From: Pseudomonas mendocina
GTDB lineage: Bacteria > Pseudomonadota > Gammaproteobacteria > Pseudomonadales > Pseudomonadaceae
Assembly (NCBI RefSeq): GCF_003008615.1
Contig: NZ_CP027657.1
Coordinates: 5,084,001 to 5,148,000 of the forward strand
Length of the DNA stretch: 64,000 nucleotides
Direction of reading: 5' to 3'
Shown: piece after piece, positions 36,432 through 46,279 of the stretch
Layout of the letters: the number at the start of each line of letters is the position of its first letter
Position numbering within the stretch: the first letter of the stretch is position 1
Notes under the pieces: generated by a model
The model's input: the letters and a program-made list of their open reading frames with translations, nothing else
Database searches by the model: none
Told to the model about the DNA's origin: nothing
Translations under genes and position numbers: made by a program

Positions 36432-36935
36432 TCAGACCAGGCCGTAGGAGTGGCTATCGTCCTCGGACTTGGCCTGCATCTCGGCACGCTCCTTCATACG
36501 CTGGGCGATCTCCTCCTCGACGGCCTGCTGTTGCTCAGGCGACATGGCCTCGATGTCTTCCTCGGTCAGGCCCATTTCGTTGAGGATGCCGTGACGAATC
36601 TTTTCCGCCGGGGTCATCGCCATGTAGGCCTTGAATGCCTCCAGTGCAGCGTTACCCTCCTCATCACCCTGCGACTTTTCCAGGCGCCCGGAGCTGACGC
36701 CTGTTTCCACCTTACCTTCGGATGCGTTCTGCAGGGCAATACGCAAACGGGCGAAGCCTTCTTCAGTGGCCTGCTGAGCACGAAACGCGCGCTCGGACTC
36801 GGCATTTACCGTACGTGTGGTCTTCTCGTCACTGCGAGCCATCTGGGCCAACTCGCCCCGCTCCTCGCTTTGCTTGCTGCGAAACCCCGTTAGCGATATG
36901 CCGCCGTAACTGCCAATACCTCCAATCGTGCTCAT
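36432..36935 (-). CDS. Hypothetical Pseudomonas-type protein, 167 aa, acidic helical C-terminus
   Basis: The start at 36935 (MSTIGGIGSYGGISLTGF) has AAGGAGC upstream; the longer frame is rejected. The N-terminal ~20 residues are Gly/Ile-rich, the middle is charged and helical (Ala/Glu/Arg-rich), and the C-terminus holds MTPAEKIRHGILNEMGLTEEDIEAM and a Gln/Glu-rich helix. I do not recognise a named family. It lies upstream of nothing on its strand and follows cheV in the same direction with a 170-base gap, so it has its own promoter. Confidence 0.75.
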   Translation of the reverse strand: MSTIGGIGSYGGISLTGFRSKQSEERGELAQMARSDEKTTRTVNAESERAFRAQQATEEGFARLRIALQNASEGKVETGVSSGRLEKSQGDEEGNAALEAFKAYMAMTPAEKIRHGILNEMGLTEEDIEAMSPEQQQAVEEEIAQRMKERAEMQAKSEDDSHSYGLV

Positions 36936-37063
36936 GGTTGCTCCTTGACTGAGTTGCAATTGCCAGGCGCACTGATTCAAAGTGCATGCCAGTCGAGGAA
37001 TCTCACTTAACCTATTGAATTTAAAAGGGCACTTATTTCTTAGAAATTACATGAAGAGGCAAG

Positions 37064-37086
37064 ATCTTGCCGCTGGGCGGCAAGAT
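37064..37086 (-). terminator. Hairpin terminator downstream of cheV
   Basis: ATCTTGCCGC and GCGGCAAGAT form a perfect 10-base stem with a 3-base loop (37064-37086), 21 bases past the cheV stop. Pyrimidine-rich sequence follows on the minus strand. Confidence 0.6.
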
Positions 37087-37107
37087 GACGGCAATGGCTC
37101 AGGCAGC

Positions 37108-38001
37108 TCAGTGCTGCCCGGCCATCTGCCGGAAGGCATTGAGCAGCGCCTGAGTGAGGTCGACCGAAGAAAATTTGGTCAGCACCGCATTGGCACCCAC
37201 CGAACGAGCCTTCTCGGTATTCATGGTGCTATCGAGCGAGGTGTGCAGCAGCACGTAGGTCTCGGCAATATCGTGGCTGCGACGAATTTCCTGAACCAGG
37301 CTGTAGCCGTCGAGTTCGGGCATCTCGATATCCGATACCAGCAGTTCGAACGGCATACCCGCCTGTTGAAACTCGTGCAGTTGTTGCAGAGCGGCCTGAG
37401 CACTACGCACGGCCGTGCAATCGAGTCCCAGCTGACGCAGTACGTTGAGCGTCTGCTGCAGCGCGACCTGCGAATCGTCGACCAGCAATACCCGGCGACC
37501 TTGCAGCAGGCGAGCATCCTGGCCTTCGAGCAGTTGCCCGACTGGCGCCTCTTCGAGTGCCGGGGCAATGTCATGCAGTACCTTCTCGATATCGAGAATC
37601 TGCACGATGGCGCCATCGATCTGGGTCACACCAGTAATGAATGCACGCGTGCCAGAGCCGGCGGGCGGTGGACGTACGTCGCGGGTGGAGCACTGCACGA
37701 TACGCTCCACGCTCTTCACATGCAGTCCCTGACGCGAGCGACTCAACTCGGTCACGATCAGACACCCGTCGTCTTCACCGGCCGCGCCCCGTTCCCCGAT
37801 GGCACGCGCCAGATCGATGACGGTCAGCGCAGAACCACGCAGCGTCGCGATACCCCGTACGTTCGGGTGGCGATTGGGCAGTTTGGTCAACGGCGGGCAA
37901 GAGATGATCTCATTGACCTTGAGCAGGTTGATCCCCAGCAGACGGCCGCTATGCAAACGAAACAACAACAGCGATAGCGCGTCGCCAATCACCATACTCA
38001 T
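37108..38001 (-). CDS. cheV: Chemotaxis coupling/response regulator CheV
   Basis: A 297-residue CheW-receiver fusion. Residues 1-~150 are the CheW domain (LLLFRLHSGRLLGINLLKVNEI; RGIATLRGSALTVIDL). Residues ~165-295 are a receiver with acidic pair LLVDDSQ, phosphoacceptor Asp in LLVSDIEMPELDG, Thr/Ser position in LLHTSL and Lys in LTKFSS. CheV links chemoreceptors to CheA and tunes adaptation. Ribosome site AAGGA. It is a stand-alone gene with a terminator. Confidence 0.92.
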   Translation of the reverse strand: MSMVIGDALSLLLFRLHSGRLLGINLLKVNEIISCPPLTKLPNRHPNVRGIATLRGSALTVIDLARAIGERGAAGEDDGCLIVTELSRSRQGLHVKSVERIVQCSTRDVRPPPAGSGTRAFITGVTQIDGAIVQILDIEKVLHDIAPALEEAPVGQLLEGQDARLLQGRRVLLVDDSQVALQQTLNVLRQLGLDCTAVRSAQAALQQLHEFQQAGMPFELLVSDIEMPELDGYSLVQEIRRSHDIAETYVLLHTSLDSTMNTEKARSVGANAVLTKFSSVDLTQALLNAFRQMAGQH

Positions 38002-38061
38002 GCAACTTTCCTTGAAAGAACGATAAGCCTACCGGGTATAGCGACCATCTGGCCGCGGACT

Positions 38062-39084
38062 TTAATCCGCGGCCAGTTTCAGGGCCACACGCCCACGGTT
38101 CGGGCAGGTTTCCATATAGCGGTGGGCCTCGACGAAGTCTTCGAAGTCGAACACCCTGTCGATGACCGGCGTCAGCAGACGGTCGGCCGTCATCTGATTG
38201 ATGTGCGTAAGCGCACGTTGCACGGCCTCGTTGTTCGGCTCGATGCCCAGCTCCGGGCAACCGGTAAAGTCGAGTACGCAGTGACGGAAGAACTGCAGGT
38301 GCTTCTTGAACGCTGCGCAGGCTGGAAACGCCGTGTCGTTGCCGCCGTTGATCCCGTACAGGATCAGCTTGCCGCGTGGCGCGGCGATGTCGCCCAGCAG
38401 TTTCATCTGCGGGCCGGCGCACTGGTCGAGAATCACCTCGACACCTTTGCCTTCGGTATAGCGCTCGACCTCCAGTACCAGATCCTGCTCCTCGGTCACG
38501 ATTACCTTGTCGGCACCCAGGCCACGCAGGAACTCACGATCATCCGATGAGCCAGTGGAGACGATAACCTTGGCACCCAGCGCCTTGGCCAACTGCACGG
38601 TCTGCGGCGCCATGCAATGACTGGCCTCGGTGATCAGCACGTGCTGGCCGGGCTTCAGGTGCGCGAGATCGATCAGCGCCAGGTAGCCAAACAGCAGGCT
38701 GGTGTAATGCACGCTGGCATCGACCGGGCTGAGCACGTCGGGATAGCGGGTCAGGGCATGACTAGGCATCAGCACCAGATCACCCCAGGTCGGGTAACGG
38801 TTCGGTGTGCTGGCCGGGAAACCAGCAACGGCGGTGCCGACTTCGAAGTCGCTCACACCATCACCCAATGCAGCCACGGTACCGGCCAGTTCGAAACCTG
38901 TACCGGCCGGAAGCTTGGCCTGCTCGGCCGCCAGGTTCTGCCGCCACAGCACGTCCTTCCAGCCCAGGCCTACGGCCTGAACACGCACCAGCACCTCACC
39001 AGGGCCGGGCACAGGCGTCGGAACCTCTTCGTACTGGAGCACATCGGCATCGCCAAACTTATGAAAACGGATCATGCGGGACAT
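38062..39084 (-). CDS. mexS: MexS-type zinc-independent oxidoreductase (MDR family)
   Basis: A 340-residue medium-chain dehydrogenase/reductase of the quinone oxidoreductase type with a GAGTGFELAGTV-like substrate region (LPAGTGFELAGTVAALGDG) and nucleotide-binding area around VLITEASHCMAPQTVQLAKALGA. Catalytic zinc ligands are not evident. Its length and divergent position next to mexT and mexEF-oprN match PA2491 (mexS), whose loss activates MexT and efflux in P. aeruginosa, probably by raising electrophile stress. Ribosome site GAGGT. Assignment rests on synteny and family. Confidence 0.85.
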   Translation of the reverse strand: MSRMIRFHKFGDADVLQYEEVPTPVPGPGEVLVRVQAVGLGWKDVLWRQNLAAEQAKLPAGTGFELAGTVAALGDGVSDFEVGTAVAGFPASTPNRYPTWGDLVLMPSHALTRYPDVLSPVDASVHYTSLLFGYLALIDLAHLKPGQHVLITEASHCMAPQTVQLAKALGAKVIVSTGSSDDREFLRGLGADKVIVTEEQDLVLEVERYTEGKGVEVILDQCAGPQMKLLGDIAAPRGKLILYGINGGNDTAFPACAAFKKHLQFFRHCVLDFTGCPELGIEPNNEAVQRALTHINQMTADRLLTPVIDRVFDFEDFVEAHRYMETCPNRGRVALKLAAD

Positions 39085-39129
39085 CGCTTACCTCGAGCTT
39101 GATCGCGGATTAACACTTCAATGACTGTG

Positions 39130-39176
39130 GACTCTATCCGCTGTGGGCCGGCGGCACTATCAGACTCTATCGATAG
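39130..39176. promoter_or_regulatory. mexS-mexT intergenic operator candidates
   Basis: A direct repeat GACTCTATC (39130-39138 and 39163-39171; 33 bases apart, about three helical turns) plus a perfect palindrome CTATCGATAG (39167-39176). The ATCGAT/ACTAT-like elements resemble parts of the known MexT nod-box. Probable MexT autoregulation and mexS control region. Confidence 0.5.
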
Positions 39177-39302
39177 TCGTCATGCCTGTCAGTGATTCGG
39201 CGCCTTTCAATCCGCCGCGCACTGCCCGTACTATTGCCCGGACGAAGGCTCTCATTTGCAACGCCGTGCTGACAAGGCCCGTTTTCCTCGGATGGTACCT
39301 GG

Positions 39303-40217
39303 ATGAACCGTAACGACCTGCGTCGCCTCGATTTGAACCTGCTGATCGTCTTCGAGACGTTGATGCATGAACGCAGTGTTACCCGGGCAGCGGAGAAACT
39401 GTTCCTCGGCCAGCCGGCCATCAGTGCCGCACTCGCCCGCTTGCGCACGTTGTTCGACGACCCCCTGTTCGTACGCACCGGTCGCAGCATGGAGCCGACA
39501 CCGCGGGCGCAGGAGATCTTCGCCCTGCTCTCGCCAGCGCTGGATTCGATTTCCACCGCCGTCAGCCGTGCCGCCGATTTCGATCCAGCCACCAGCAAGG
39601 CGGTGTTTCGCATCGGCCTGTCCGACGATGTCGAGTTCGCCTTGCTGCCCGCCCTGCTCCGTCGTCTGCGCGCCGAAGCACCTGGCGTGGTGCTGGTGAT
39701 TCGCCGCACCAATTACCTGCTGATGCCGGGGCTGTTGGCCTCCGGCGAAATCTCCGTGGGTGTGGCCTACACCGATGAACTGCCGGCCAATGCCAAGCGC
39801 AAGGTACTGCGTCGCAGCAAGGCCAAGCTGCTGCGCGCTGACACTGTTCCGGGTGCATTGAGCCTCGACGATTACTGCGCCCGCCCGCATGCGCTGGTGT
39901 CCTTTGCCGGCGACCTCACCGGTTTCATCGACGATGAACTGGCCAAGTTCGGCCGTCAGCGTCACGTGGTACTGGCAGTGCCGCAGTTCAACGGCTTGGC
40001 CAGCCTGTTGGCGGAAACCGATATCGTCGCCAGCGTGCCGGACTACACGGCCGCAGCCTTGACCGCGGCCGGCGGCCTGCGTGCAGAGGATCTGCCGCTG
40101 GAGACGCAGTCGTTCGAGCTGCATATGGCCTGGCGCGGCGCCCAGGACAACGACCCGGCCGAACGTTGGCTACGTTCGCGCATCCAGATGTTCTGCGGCG
40201 ACCCGGACAGCCTCTGA
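39303..40217 (+). CDS. mexT: LysR-family activator MexT
   Basis: A 304-residue LysR regulator whose sequence (MNRNDLRRLDLNLLIVFETL; HERSVTRAAEKLFLGQPAIS) I recognise as very close to P. aeruginosa MexT. MexT activates mexEF-oprN and represses or modulates porins and quorum-sensing export, responding to redox/disulphide stress. The reading frame is intact, without the 8-base insertion that inactivates it in some PAO1 lines. It precedes mexE by 186 bases and is divergent from mexS. Confidence 0.93.
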   Translation: MNRNDLRRLDLNLLIVFETLMHERSVTRAAEKLFLGQPAISAALARLRTLFDDPLFVRTGRSMEPTPRAQEIFALLSPALDSISTAVSRAADFDPATSKAVFRIGLSDDVEFALLPALLRRLRAEAPGVVLVIRRTNYLLMPGLLASGEISVGVAYTDELPANAKRKVLRRSKAKLLRADTVPGALSLDDYCARPHALVSFAGDLTGFIDDELAKFGRQRHVVLAVPQFNGLASLLAETDIVASVPDYTAAALTAAGGLRAEDLPLETQSFELHMAWRGAQDNDPAERWLRSRIQMFCGDPDSL

Positions 40218-40403
40218 TAAACATGTAGAAACGCACCATCCAGGAGCCGCTAGGAACCTTAGCGCACCTTCATAGTTCGAAATTGATATAAGTCCGTCTT
40301 TTATCATTCCCGATGATATTCAAATTCATGGCGTTCGATTCGTAGCCCTCCAAGACTCGCCGCAGACTCCGCCCATCCACAAATCCGACTGGCGGAGTCA
40401 CCC

Positions 40404-41642
40404 ATGGAACAGCAGCACAAGAACATCTGGATATTCCCCCTGGCCCTCGCTGGCGCCCTTGCCCTCAGCGGCTGCGAGCAGGCTGCGCAGACCCAGGCAC
40501 AAATGCCTGCGCCCAAGGTCAGCGTCGCTGAAGTCATCGAACAACCGATCAATGAATGGGACGAGTTCACCGGTCGTCTCGAAGCGCCGCAATCCGTCGA
40601 AATCCGTCCACGCGTTTCCGGTTACATCGACAAGGTCGCCTTCGACGAAGGCACCCTGGTGAAAAAAGGCGATCTGCTGTTCCAGATTGATCCGCGCCCT
40701 TTCCAGGCTGAAGTCAAACGTCTCGAAGCCCAGCTGCAACAGGCCCGTGCCGGCCAGGCTCGGGCTGCCAACGAAGCTCGCCGCGGCGAGCGTCTGCGCC
40801 AGAGCAACGCCATTTCCGCTGAGCTGGCCGATGCCCGTGCCAGCGCCGCCACCGAAGCACAGGCGCAGGTCGCGGCGATTGCCGCCGAGCTGGAAAACGC
40901 CCGCCTCAACCTTGGCTTCACCCGCATTACCGCGCCCATCGAGGGTCGCGTCAGCCGCGCCGAGATCACCGAAGGCAACCTGGTTGGTGCTGGCGAAAGC
41001 CTGCTGACCTCGGTGGTGTCCACCGACAAGGTCTACGCCTACTTCGATGCCGATGAACGCGCCTTCCTCAAGTACATCGAGCTGGCTCGCCAGTCCGGCG
41101 CCGACGCTCGGGGCGCCAGCCCGGTGTATCTCGGCCTGTCCGATGAAAGCGATCATCCGCACCAGGGCAAGCTGGACTTCCTCGACAACCAGGTCAACCC
41201 ACGCACCGGCACCATCCGTGGTCGCGCCGTGTTCGACAATCAGGACGGCCGCTTCACCCCTGGCCTGTATGCCCGTCTGAAGCTGGTGGGCAGCAAGTCC
41301 TACTCGGCCACCCTGATCAAGGATGAGGCGGTCGGCACCGACCTAGGCAAGAAATACGTGCTGGTACTGGGTGACGACAACGCAGTGGCCTACCGCTCCA
41401 TCGAGCTGGGGCCGAAGCTGGAAGGTCTGCGCATCGTCCGCAGCGGCCTGAGCAAGGGCGAGAAGATCGTCGTCAATGGCCTGCAACGCGCCATGCCCGG
41501 CTCTACCGTCGACCCGCAGCCGGTTTCCATGGCCGATGACAACACCCTCGAACAACTGGCTCGCATGCGCCAGGCCGTCGACGGTAGTCAGGCACCGCGT
41601 ATCGCCGCCGACCACATCGACGCTCGCGCGCCGCGCGGCTGA
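40404..41642 (+). CDS. mexE: RND efflux periplasmic adaptor MexE
   Basis: A 412-residue membrane-fusion lipoprotein (lipobox LSGC near residue 25), with lipoyl halves (RPRVSGYIDKVAFDEGTLVKKGD; GFTRITAPIEGRVS), a coiled-coil hairpin and beta-barrel domains. It joins the MexF pump to OprN. Ribosome site CGGAG; mexF follows after 29 bases. MexEF-OprN exports chloramphenicol, fluoroquinolones, trimethoprim and the quorum precursor HHQ/kynurenine in P. aeruginosa; this is family knowledge. Confidence 0.94.
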   Translation: MEQQHKNIWIFPLALAGALALSGCEQAAQTQAQMPAPKVSVAEVIEQPINEWDEFTGRLEAPQSVEIRPRVSGYIDKVAFDEGTLVKKGDLLFQIDPRPFQAEVKRLEAQLQQARAGQARAANEARRGERLRQSNAISAELADARASAATEAQAQVAAIAAELENARLNLGFTRITAPIEGRVSRAEITEGNLVGAGESLLTSVVSTDKVYAYFDADERAFLKYIELARQSGADARGASPVYLGLSDESDHPHQGKLDFLDNQVNPRTGTIRGRAVFDNQDGRFTPGLYARLKLVGSKSYSATLIKDEAVGTDLGKKYVLVLGDDNAVAYRSIELGPKLEGLRIVRSGLSKGEKIVVNGLQRAMPGSTVDPQPVSMADDNTLEQLARMRQAVDGSQAPRIAADHIDARAPRG

Positions 41643-41671
41643 TCACGCCTGCGCGACTTGAGGAAAGACCC

Positions 41672-44600
41672 ATGAATTTCTCGCAATTCTTCATCCTGCG
41701 GCCGATCTTCGCCGCGGTGTTGTCGCTGCTGATCCTGATCGGCGGCGCCATCTCGCTGTTCCAGCTGCCCATCAGCGAATACCCGGAAGTAGTGCCGCCG
41801 ACCGTGGTGGTACGTGCCGATTTCCCCGGTGCCAACCCCAAGGTGATCGGTGAAACCGTCGCCTCACCGCTGGAGCAGGCGATCGTCGGCGTCGAAGGCA
41901 TGCTCTACATGTCGTCGCAGTCGACCATCGACGGCCGCCTGACCCTGACCGTGACCTTTGCCCTCGGCACCGATCTGGACAACGCCCAGGTGCAGGTGCA
42001 GAACCGCGTCACCCGCACCATGCCGACCCTGCCCACCGAAGTGCAGCGCCTCGGCGTGACCGTGGACAAGGCCTCCCCCGACCTGACCATGGTGGTGCAC
42101 CTGACCTCGCCGGATCAGCGCTACGACATGCTCTACCTGTCCAACTACGCCGCGCTCAACGTCAAGGACGAGCTGGCGCGCCTGGATGGTGTCGGCGACG
42201 TACAGCTGTTCGGCATGGGCAACTACTCGCTGCGTGTCTGGCTCGACCCGAACAAGGTGGCCTCGCGCGGGCTGACCGCTACCGACGTGGTCAATGCCAT
42301 TCGCGAGCAGAACCGCCAGGTCGCCGCCGGTGCCCTCGGTGCGCCACCTTCGGATGCGGGCAACAGCTTCCAGCTGTCGATCAACACCCAGGGCCGCCTG
42401 GTCTCCGAGGAAGAGTTCGAGAACATCATCATCCGTGTCGGCGACAACGGCGAGATCACCCGCCTGCGTGATATCGCCCGCGTCGAGCTGGGTTCCAACC
42501 AGTACGCCCTGCGCTCGCTGCTGAACAACCAGCCGGCCGTGGCCATCCCGGTATTCCAGCGCCCAGGCTCCAACGCCATCGAAATCTCCGACTCGGTGCG
42601 CGAGCGCATGGCCGAGTTGAAGCAAAGCTTCCCTCAGGGCATGGACTACGAGATCGTCTATGACCCGACCATCTTCGTACGCGGCTCCATCGAGGCAGTG
42701 GTGCACACCCTGCTCGAAGCCATCGTGCTGGTGGTGTTGGTGGTGATCCTGTTCCTGCAGACCTGGCGTGCCTCGATCATCCCGCTGGTGGCCGTACCGG
42801 TCTCGCTGATCGGCACCTTCGCGGTCATGCACCTGCTCGGTTTCTCGCTCAACGCCCTGTCGTTGTTCGGCCTGGTACTGGCCATCGGGATCGTGGTGGA
42901 CGACGCCATCGTCGTGGTGGAAAACGTCGAGCGCAACATAGCCCTGGGCAAGTCGCCGCTCGACGCCACGCGTCAGGCCATGAAGGAAGTGACCGGCCCC
43001 ATCGTCGCCACCGCCCTGGTGCTGTGCGCCGTGTTCATCCCGACCGCTTTCATCTCCGGCCTCACCGGGCAGTTCTACCAGCAGTTCGCGCTGACCATCG
43101 CCATCTCCACGGTGATCTCGGCCCTCAACTCGCTGACCCTGTCGCCTGCGCTGTCGGCCATCCTGCTCAAGGATCACCACGCGCCGAAAGACCGCTTCTC
43201 GCGCGTGCTCGACAAGCTGTTCGGCGGCTGGTTGTTCGGCCCGTTCAACCGCATGTTCGAGCGTGCCAGTAATGGTTATGTCGGCACCGTACGCCGTGTA
43301 CTGCGCGGCAGCAGCATCGCCATGCTGGTCTATGGTGGCCTGCTGGTGCTCGGTTACCTGGGGTTCGCCAGCACTCCGACCGGTTTCGTGCCGCAACAGG
43401 ACAAGCAATACCTGGTGGCCTTCGCCCAACTGCCAGACGCGGCGACGCTGGATCGCACCGAAGCAGTGATCAAGCGCATGAGCGAAATCGCCGGCAAGCA
43501 CCCGGGCGTGGAAAACACCGTGTCCTTCCCCGGCCTGTCGATCAACGGTTTCACCAACAGCCCGAACAGCGGCATCGTCTTCACTCCGCTGAAACCGTTC
43601 GACGAGCGCACCGATCCGTCGATGGGCGCCAATGCCATCGCCGCCGAGCTCAACGCGCAGTTTGCCGATATCCAGGATGCCTACATCGCCATCTTCCCGC
43701 CCCCGCCGGTACAGGGCCTGGGCACCATTGGTGGCTTCCGCCTGCAGATTCAGGATCGTGGCAACCTGGGTTATGACGAGCTGTACGTGCAGACTCAGAA
43801 CATCCTCAACAAGGCCCGCCAGTTGCCGGAACTGAACCCGATGTCGGTGTTCACCAGTTACCAGGTCAACGTGCCGCAGGTCGATGCTGCCATCGACCGG
43901 GAAAAGGCCAAGACCCACGGCGTGGCCATCAGCGACATCTTCGACACCCTGCAGGTGTACCTGGGCTCGCTGTATGCCAACGACTTCAACCGCTTCGGCC
44001 GTACCTACCAAGTCAACGTCCAGGCCGACCAGCAGTTCCGCCTGGAGCCGGAACAGATTGGCCAGCTCAAGGTGCGTAACAACCGTGGGGAAATGGTGCC
44101 GCTGTCGACCTTCGTCAAGGTCGATGACAGCGCAGGCCCGGATCGGGTGATGCACTACAACGGTTTCCTCACCGCTGAGATCAACGGTGCCGCCGCCCCG
44201 GGCTACAGCTCCGGCCAGGCCGAGGCCGCCATCGCCAAACTGCTGGAAGAGGAACTGCCAATCGGCATGACCTTCGAGTGGACCGATCTGACCTATCAGC
44301 AGATCCTGGCCGGCAATACCGCGATCTTCATCTTCCCGCTCTGCGTGCTGCTGGCCTTCCTGGTGCTGGCTGCCCAGTACGAAAGCTGGAGCCTGCCTCT
44401 GGCGGTGATCCTGATCGTGCCGACCGTTCTGCTCGCCGCCATCACTGGGGTGATCCTGTCCGGCATCGACAACAACATCTTTACCCAGATCGGCTTGATC
44501 GTACTGGTGGGCCTGGCGTGCAAGAACGCCATCCTGCTGGTGGAGTTCGCCAAGGACAAACAGGAGGAAGGCATGGATCGCGTCGCCGCCGTGCTGGAAG

Positions 44601-44851
44601 CCTGCCGCCTGCGTCTGCGCCCGATTCTGATGACTTCGATCGCCTTCATCATGGGTGTGGTGCCGCTGGTGCTTTCCACCGGTGCCGGTGCCGAGATGCG
44701 CCATGCCATGGGCGTGGCGGTGTTCAGCGGGATGATCGGCGTGACCTTCTTCGGCCTGCTGCTGACCCCGGTGTTCTATGTACTGATCCGTGCCTTCGTC
44801 GAGAAACGCGAAGCGCGCAAAGCCGCCCGTCTGCAGGAGTCGCATGCATGA
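41672..44851 (+). CDS. mexF: RND efflux pump inner-membrane transporter MexF
   Basis: A 1059-residue HAE1-family RND pump: FFILRPIFAAVLSLLI at the start, two repeats of six helices with large periplasmic loops, the proton-relay Asp pair in helix 4 (GIVVDDAIVVVENVERN) and Lys/Thr counterparts in helix 10-11. It expels drugs using the proton gradient. It is coupled to oprN by a 4-base overlap. Synteny with mexT and oprN makes the name secure at family level. Confidence 0.95.
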   Translation: MNFSQFFILRPIFAAVLSLLILIGGAISLFQLPISEYPEVVPPTVVVRADFPGANPKVIGETVASPLEQAIVGVEGMLYMSSQSTIDGRLTLTVTFALGTDLDNAQVQVQNRVTRTMPTLPTEVQRLGVTVDKASPDLTMVVHLTSPDQRYDMLYLSNYAALNVKDELARLDGVGDVQLFGMGNYSLRVWLDPNKVASRGLTATDVVNAIREQNRQVAAGALGAPPSDAGNSFQLSINTQGRLVSEEEFENIIIRVGDNGEITRLRDIARVELGSNQYALRSLLNNQPAVAIPVFQRPGSNAIEISDSVRERMAELKQSFPQGMDYEIVYDPTIFVRGSIEAVVHTLLEAIVLVVLVVILFLQTWRASIIPLVAVPVSLIGTFAVMHLLGFSLNALSLFGLVLAIGIVVDDAIVVVENVERNIALGKSPLDATRQAMKEVTGPIVATALVLCAVFIPTAFISGLTGQFYQQFALTIAISTVISALNSLTLSPALSAILLKDHHAPKDRFSRVLDKLFGGWLFGPFNRMFERASNGYVGTVRRVLRGSSIAMLVYGGLLVLGYLGFASTPTGFVPQQDKQYLVAFAQLPDAATLDRTEAVIKRMSEIAGKHPGVENTVSFPGLSINGFTNSPNSGIVFTPLKPFDERTDPSMGANAIAAELNAQFADIQDAYIAIFPPPPVQGLGTIGGFRLQIQDRGNLGYDELYVQTQNILNKARQLPELNPMSVFTSYQVNVPQVDAAIDREKAKTHGVAISDIFDTLQVYLGSLYANDFNRFGRTYQVNVQADQQFRLEPEQIGQLKVRNNRGEMVPLSTFVKVDDSAGPDRVMHYNGFLTAEINGAAAPGYSSGQAEAAIAKLLEEELPIGMTFEWTDLTYQQILAGNTAIFIFPLCVLLAFLVLAAQYESWSLPLAVILIVPTVLLAAITGVILSGIDNNIFTQIGLIVLVGLACKNAILLVEFAKDKQEEGMDRVAAVLEACRLRLRPILMTSIAFIMGVVPLVLSTGAGAEMRHAMGVAVFSGMIGVTFFGLLLTPVFYVLIRAFVEKREARKAARLQESHA

Positions 44852-46236
44852 AAGCCTTTGCCCCCGCCCTCCTGACCCTGGCACTGTCGGCTTGCGCCGT
44901 CGGCCCGGACTATCGAGCGCCCAGCACCGAACCAGCGCGCATTGCCGCGCTGGAAGCAGCCGATTACGACCGCAGCCGTTTCGAAGCCACCTGGTGGCAG
45001 CAGTTCGACGACCCGACGCTGAACCAGCTGGTACAGCGTTCGCTGCAGGACAACCGCGAACTGCACGTGGCCTTCAACCGTCTGCGTGCAGCGCGGGCAA
45101 TCCGTGATGACGTGGCCAATGACCGTTTCCCCACCGTTACCAGCCGCGCCAGTGGTGAATTCGGCAAGGCCCAACAACCGCCAACCAGCGATGAACGCAT
45201 CCGCCAGGAACGCTACGACCTGGGCCTGGACATGGCCTGGGAAGTGGATCTGTTCGGCCGTATCCAGCGCCAGCTGGAAGCCAGCGAAGCCCGAATCGAG
45301 CTTGCCGAGGCCGACTACTACCAGTTGCAGGTCAGCCTGATCGCCGAACTGGTCGACGCCTACGGCACGCTGCGTGGCGCGCAACTGCGCGAAAGCATCG
45401 CTCGCGAGAACCTGAAGAATCAGCAGGACTCGCGCACCATCACCGAGCAACTGCGTGACGCCGGCGTCGGCAACGAACTGGACGTACTACGCGCTGATGC
45501 ACGCCTGGCGGCCACCGAAGCCAGCCTGCCGCAGTTACAGGCACAGCAGGTGCGTGCGCAGAACCGCATCGCCACCCTGCTCGGCCAGCGCCCGGAGCAG
45601 TTGCAGGTCGACCTGACGCCCAAGCCGTTACCGGTGATCGCCAAGGCGCTGCCGATTGGCAACCCGGCCGAATTGCTGCGCCGTCGTCCTGATATCCAGG
45701 CGGCCGAGCGTCAGCTAGCGGCGGCCACCGCTGAAGTCGGTGTCGCTACCGCGGATCTGTTCCCCCGCGTCAGCCTGTCCGGTTTCCTGGGCTTCACCGC
45801 CGGCCGCGGCTCGCAGTTGGGCGCATCGGCGGCTCGTGCCTGGGGCGTCGCACCCAGCATCAGCTGGGCGGCATTCGACCTGGGCAGCGTGCGAGCGCGC
45901 CTGCGCGGTGCCGAAGCCGAGGCCGATGGCGCACTCTCGCAGTACGAGCAGCAGGTACTGCTGGCGCTGGAGGAGTCGGAGAACGCCTTCAGCGATTACG
46001 CCAAACGCCAACAACGTCTGGTTGCTCTGGTGCGCCAGGCCGAAGCCAGCCGTGCAGCAGCCGACCAGGCGGCGATTCGTTATCGCGAGGGTACGGTGGA
46101 TTTCCTTGTGTTACTGGATGCCGAACGCGAGCGCCTTTCTGCCGAGGATGCCCAGGCCTCGGCCGAGGTGGAGCTGTACAGCGGCATCGTCGCCATCTAC
46201 AAGGCGCTGGGTGGCGGCTGGCAACCGCAGGCCTGA
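44848..46236 (+). CDS. oprN: RND efflux outer-membrane factor OprN
   Basis: A 462-residue NodT/TolC-family outer-membrane lipoprotein: LALSACAVGPDY gives the lipobox Cys; typical repeats (WWQQFDDPTLNQLVQRSL; RPDIQAAERQLAAATAEVGVATADLFPRVSLSG, shortened here) are visible. The start MKAFAP at 44848 overlaps the mexF stop (ATGA). A strong stem-loop follows at 46245-46279. Confidence 0.93.
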   Translation: MKAFAPALLTLALSACAVGPDYRAPSTEPARIAALEAADYDRSRFEATWWQQFDDPTLNQLVQRSLQDNRELHVAFNRLRAARAIRDDVANDRFPTVTSRASGEFGKAQQPPTSDERIRQERYDLGLDMAWEVDLFGRIQRQLEASEARIELAEADYYQLQVSLIAELVDAYGTLRGAQLRESIARENLKNQQDSRTITEQLRDAGVGNELDVLRADARLAATEASLPQLQAQQVRAQNRIATLLGQRPEQLQVDLTPKPLPVIAKALPIGNPAELLRRRPDIQAAERQLAAATAEVGVATADLFPRVSLSGFLGFTAGRGSQLGASAARAWGVAPSISWAAFDLGSVRARLRGAEAEADGALSQYEQQVLLALEESENAFSDYAKRQQRLVALVRQAEASRAAADQAAIRYREGTVDFLVLLDAERERLSAEDAQASAEVELYSGIVAIYKALGGGWQPQA

Positions 46237-46244
46237 GCCTTTCC

Positions 46245-46279
46245 CCCCTTCGATTGGCAGTTACTTGCAATCGAAGGGG
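46245..46279. terminator. Terminator-like hairpin after oprN
   Basis: CCCCTTCGATTG (46245-46256) and CAATCGAAGGGG (46268-46279) pair perfectly over 12 bases with an 11-base loop, 8 bases after the oprN stop. No strong T-run. Confidence 0.6.

Noticed and set aside
41864..44884. 1006-codon open frame antisense to mexF
   Set aside because: Shadow of the RND pump gene; low-complexity Gln/His/Asp/Gly composition and no family motifs.
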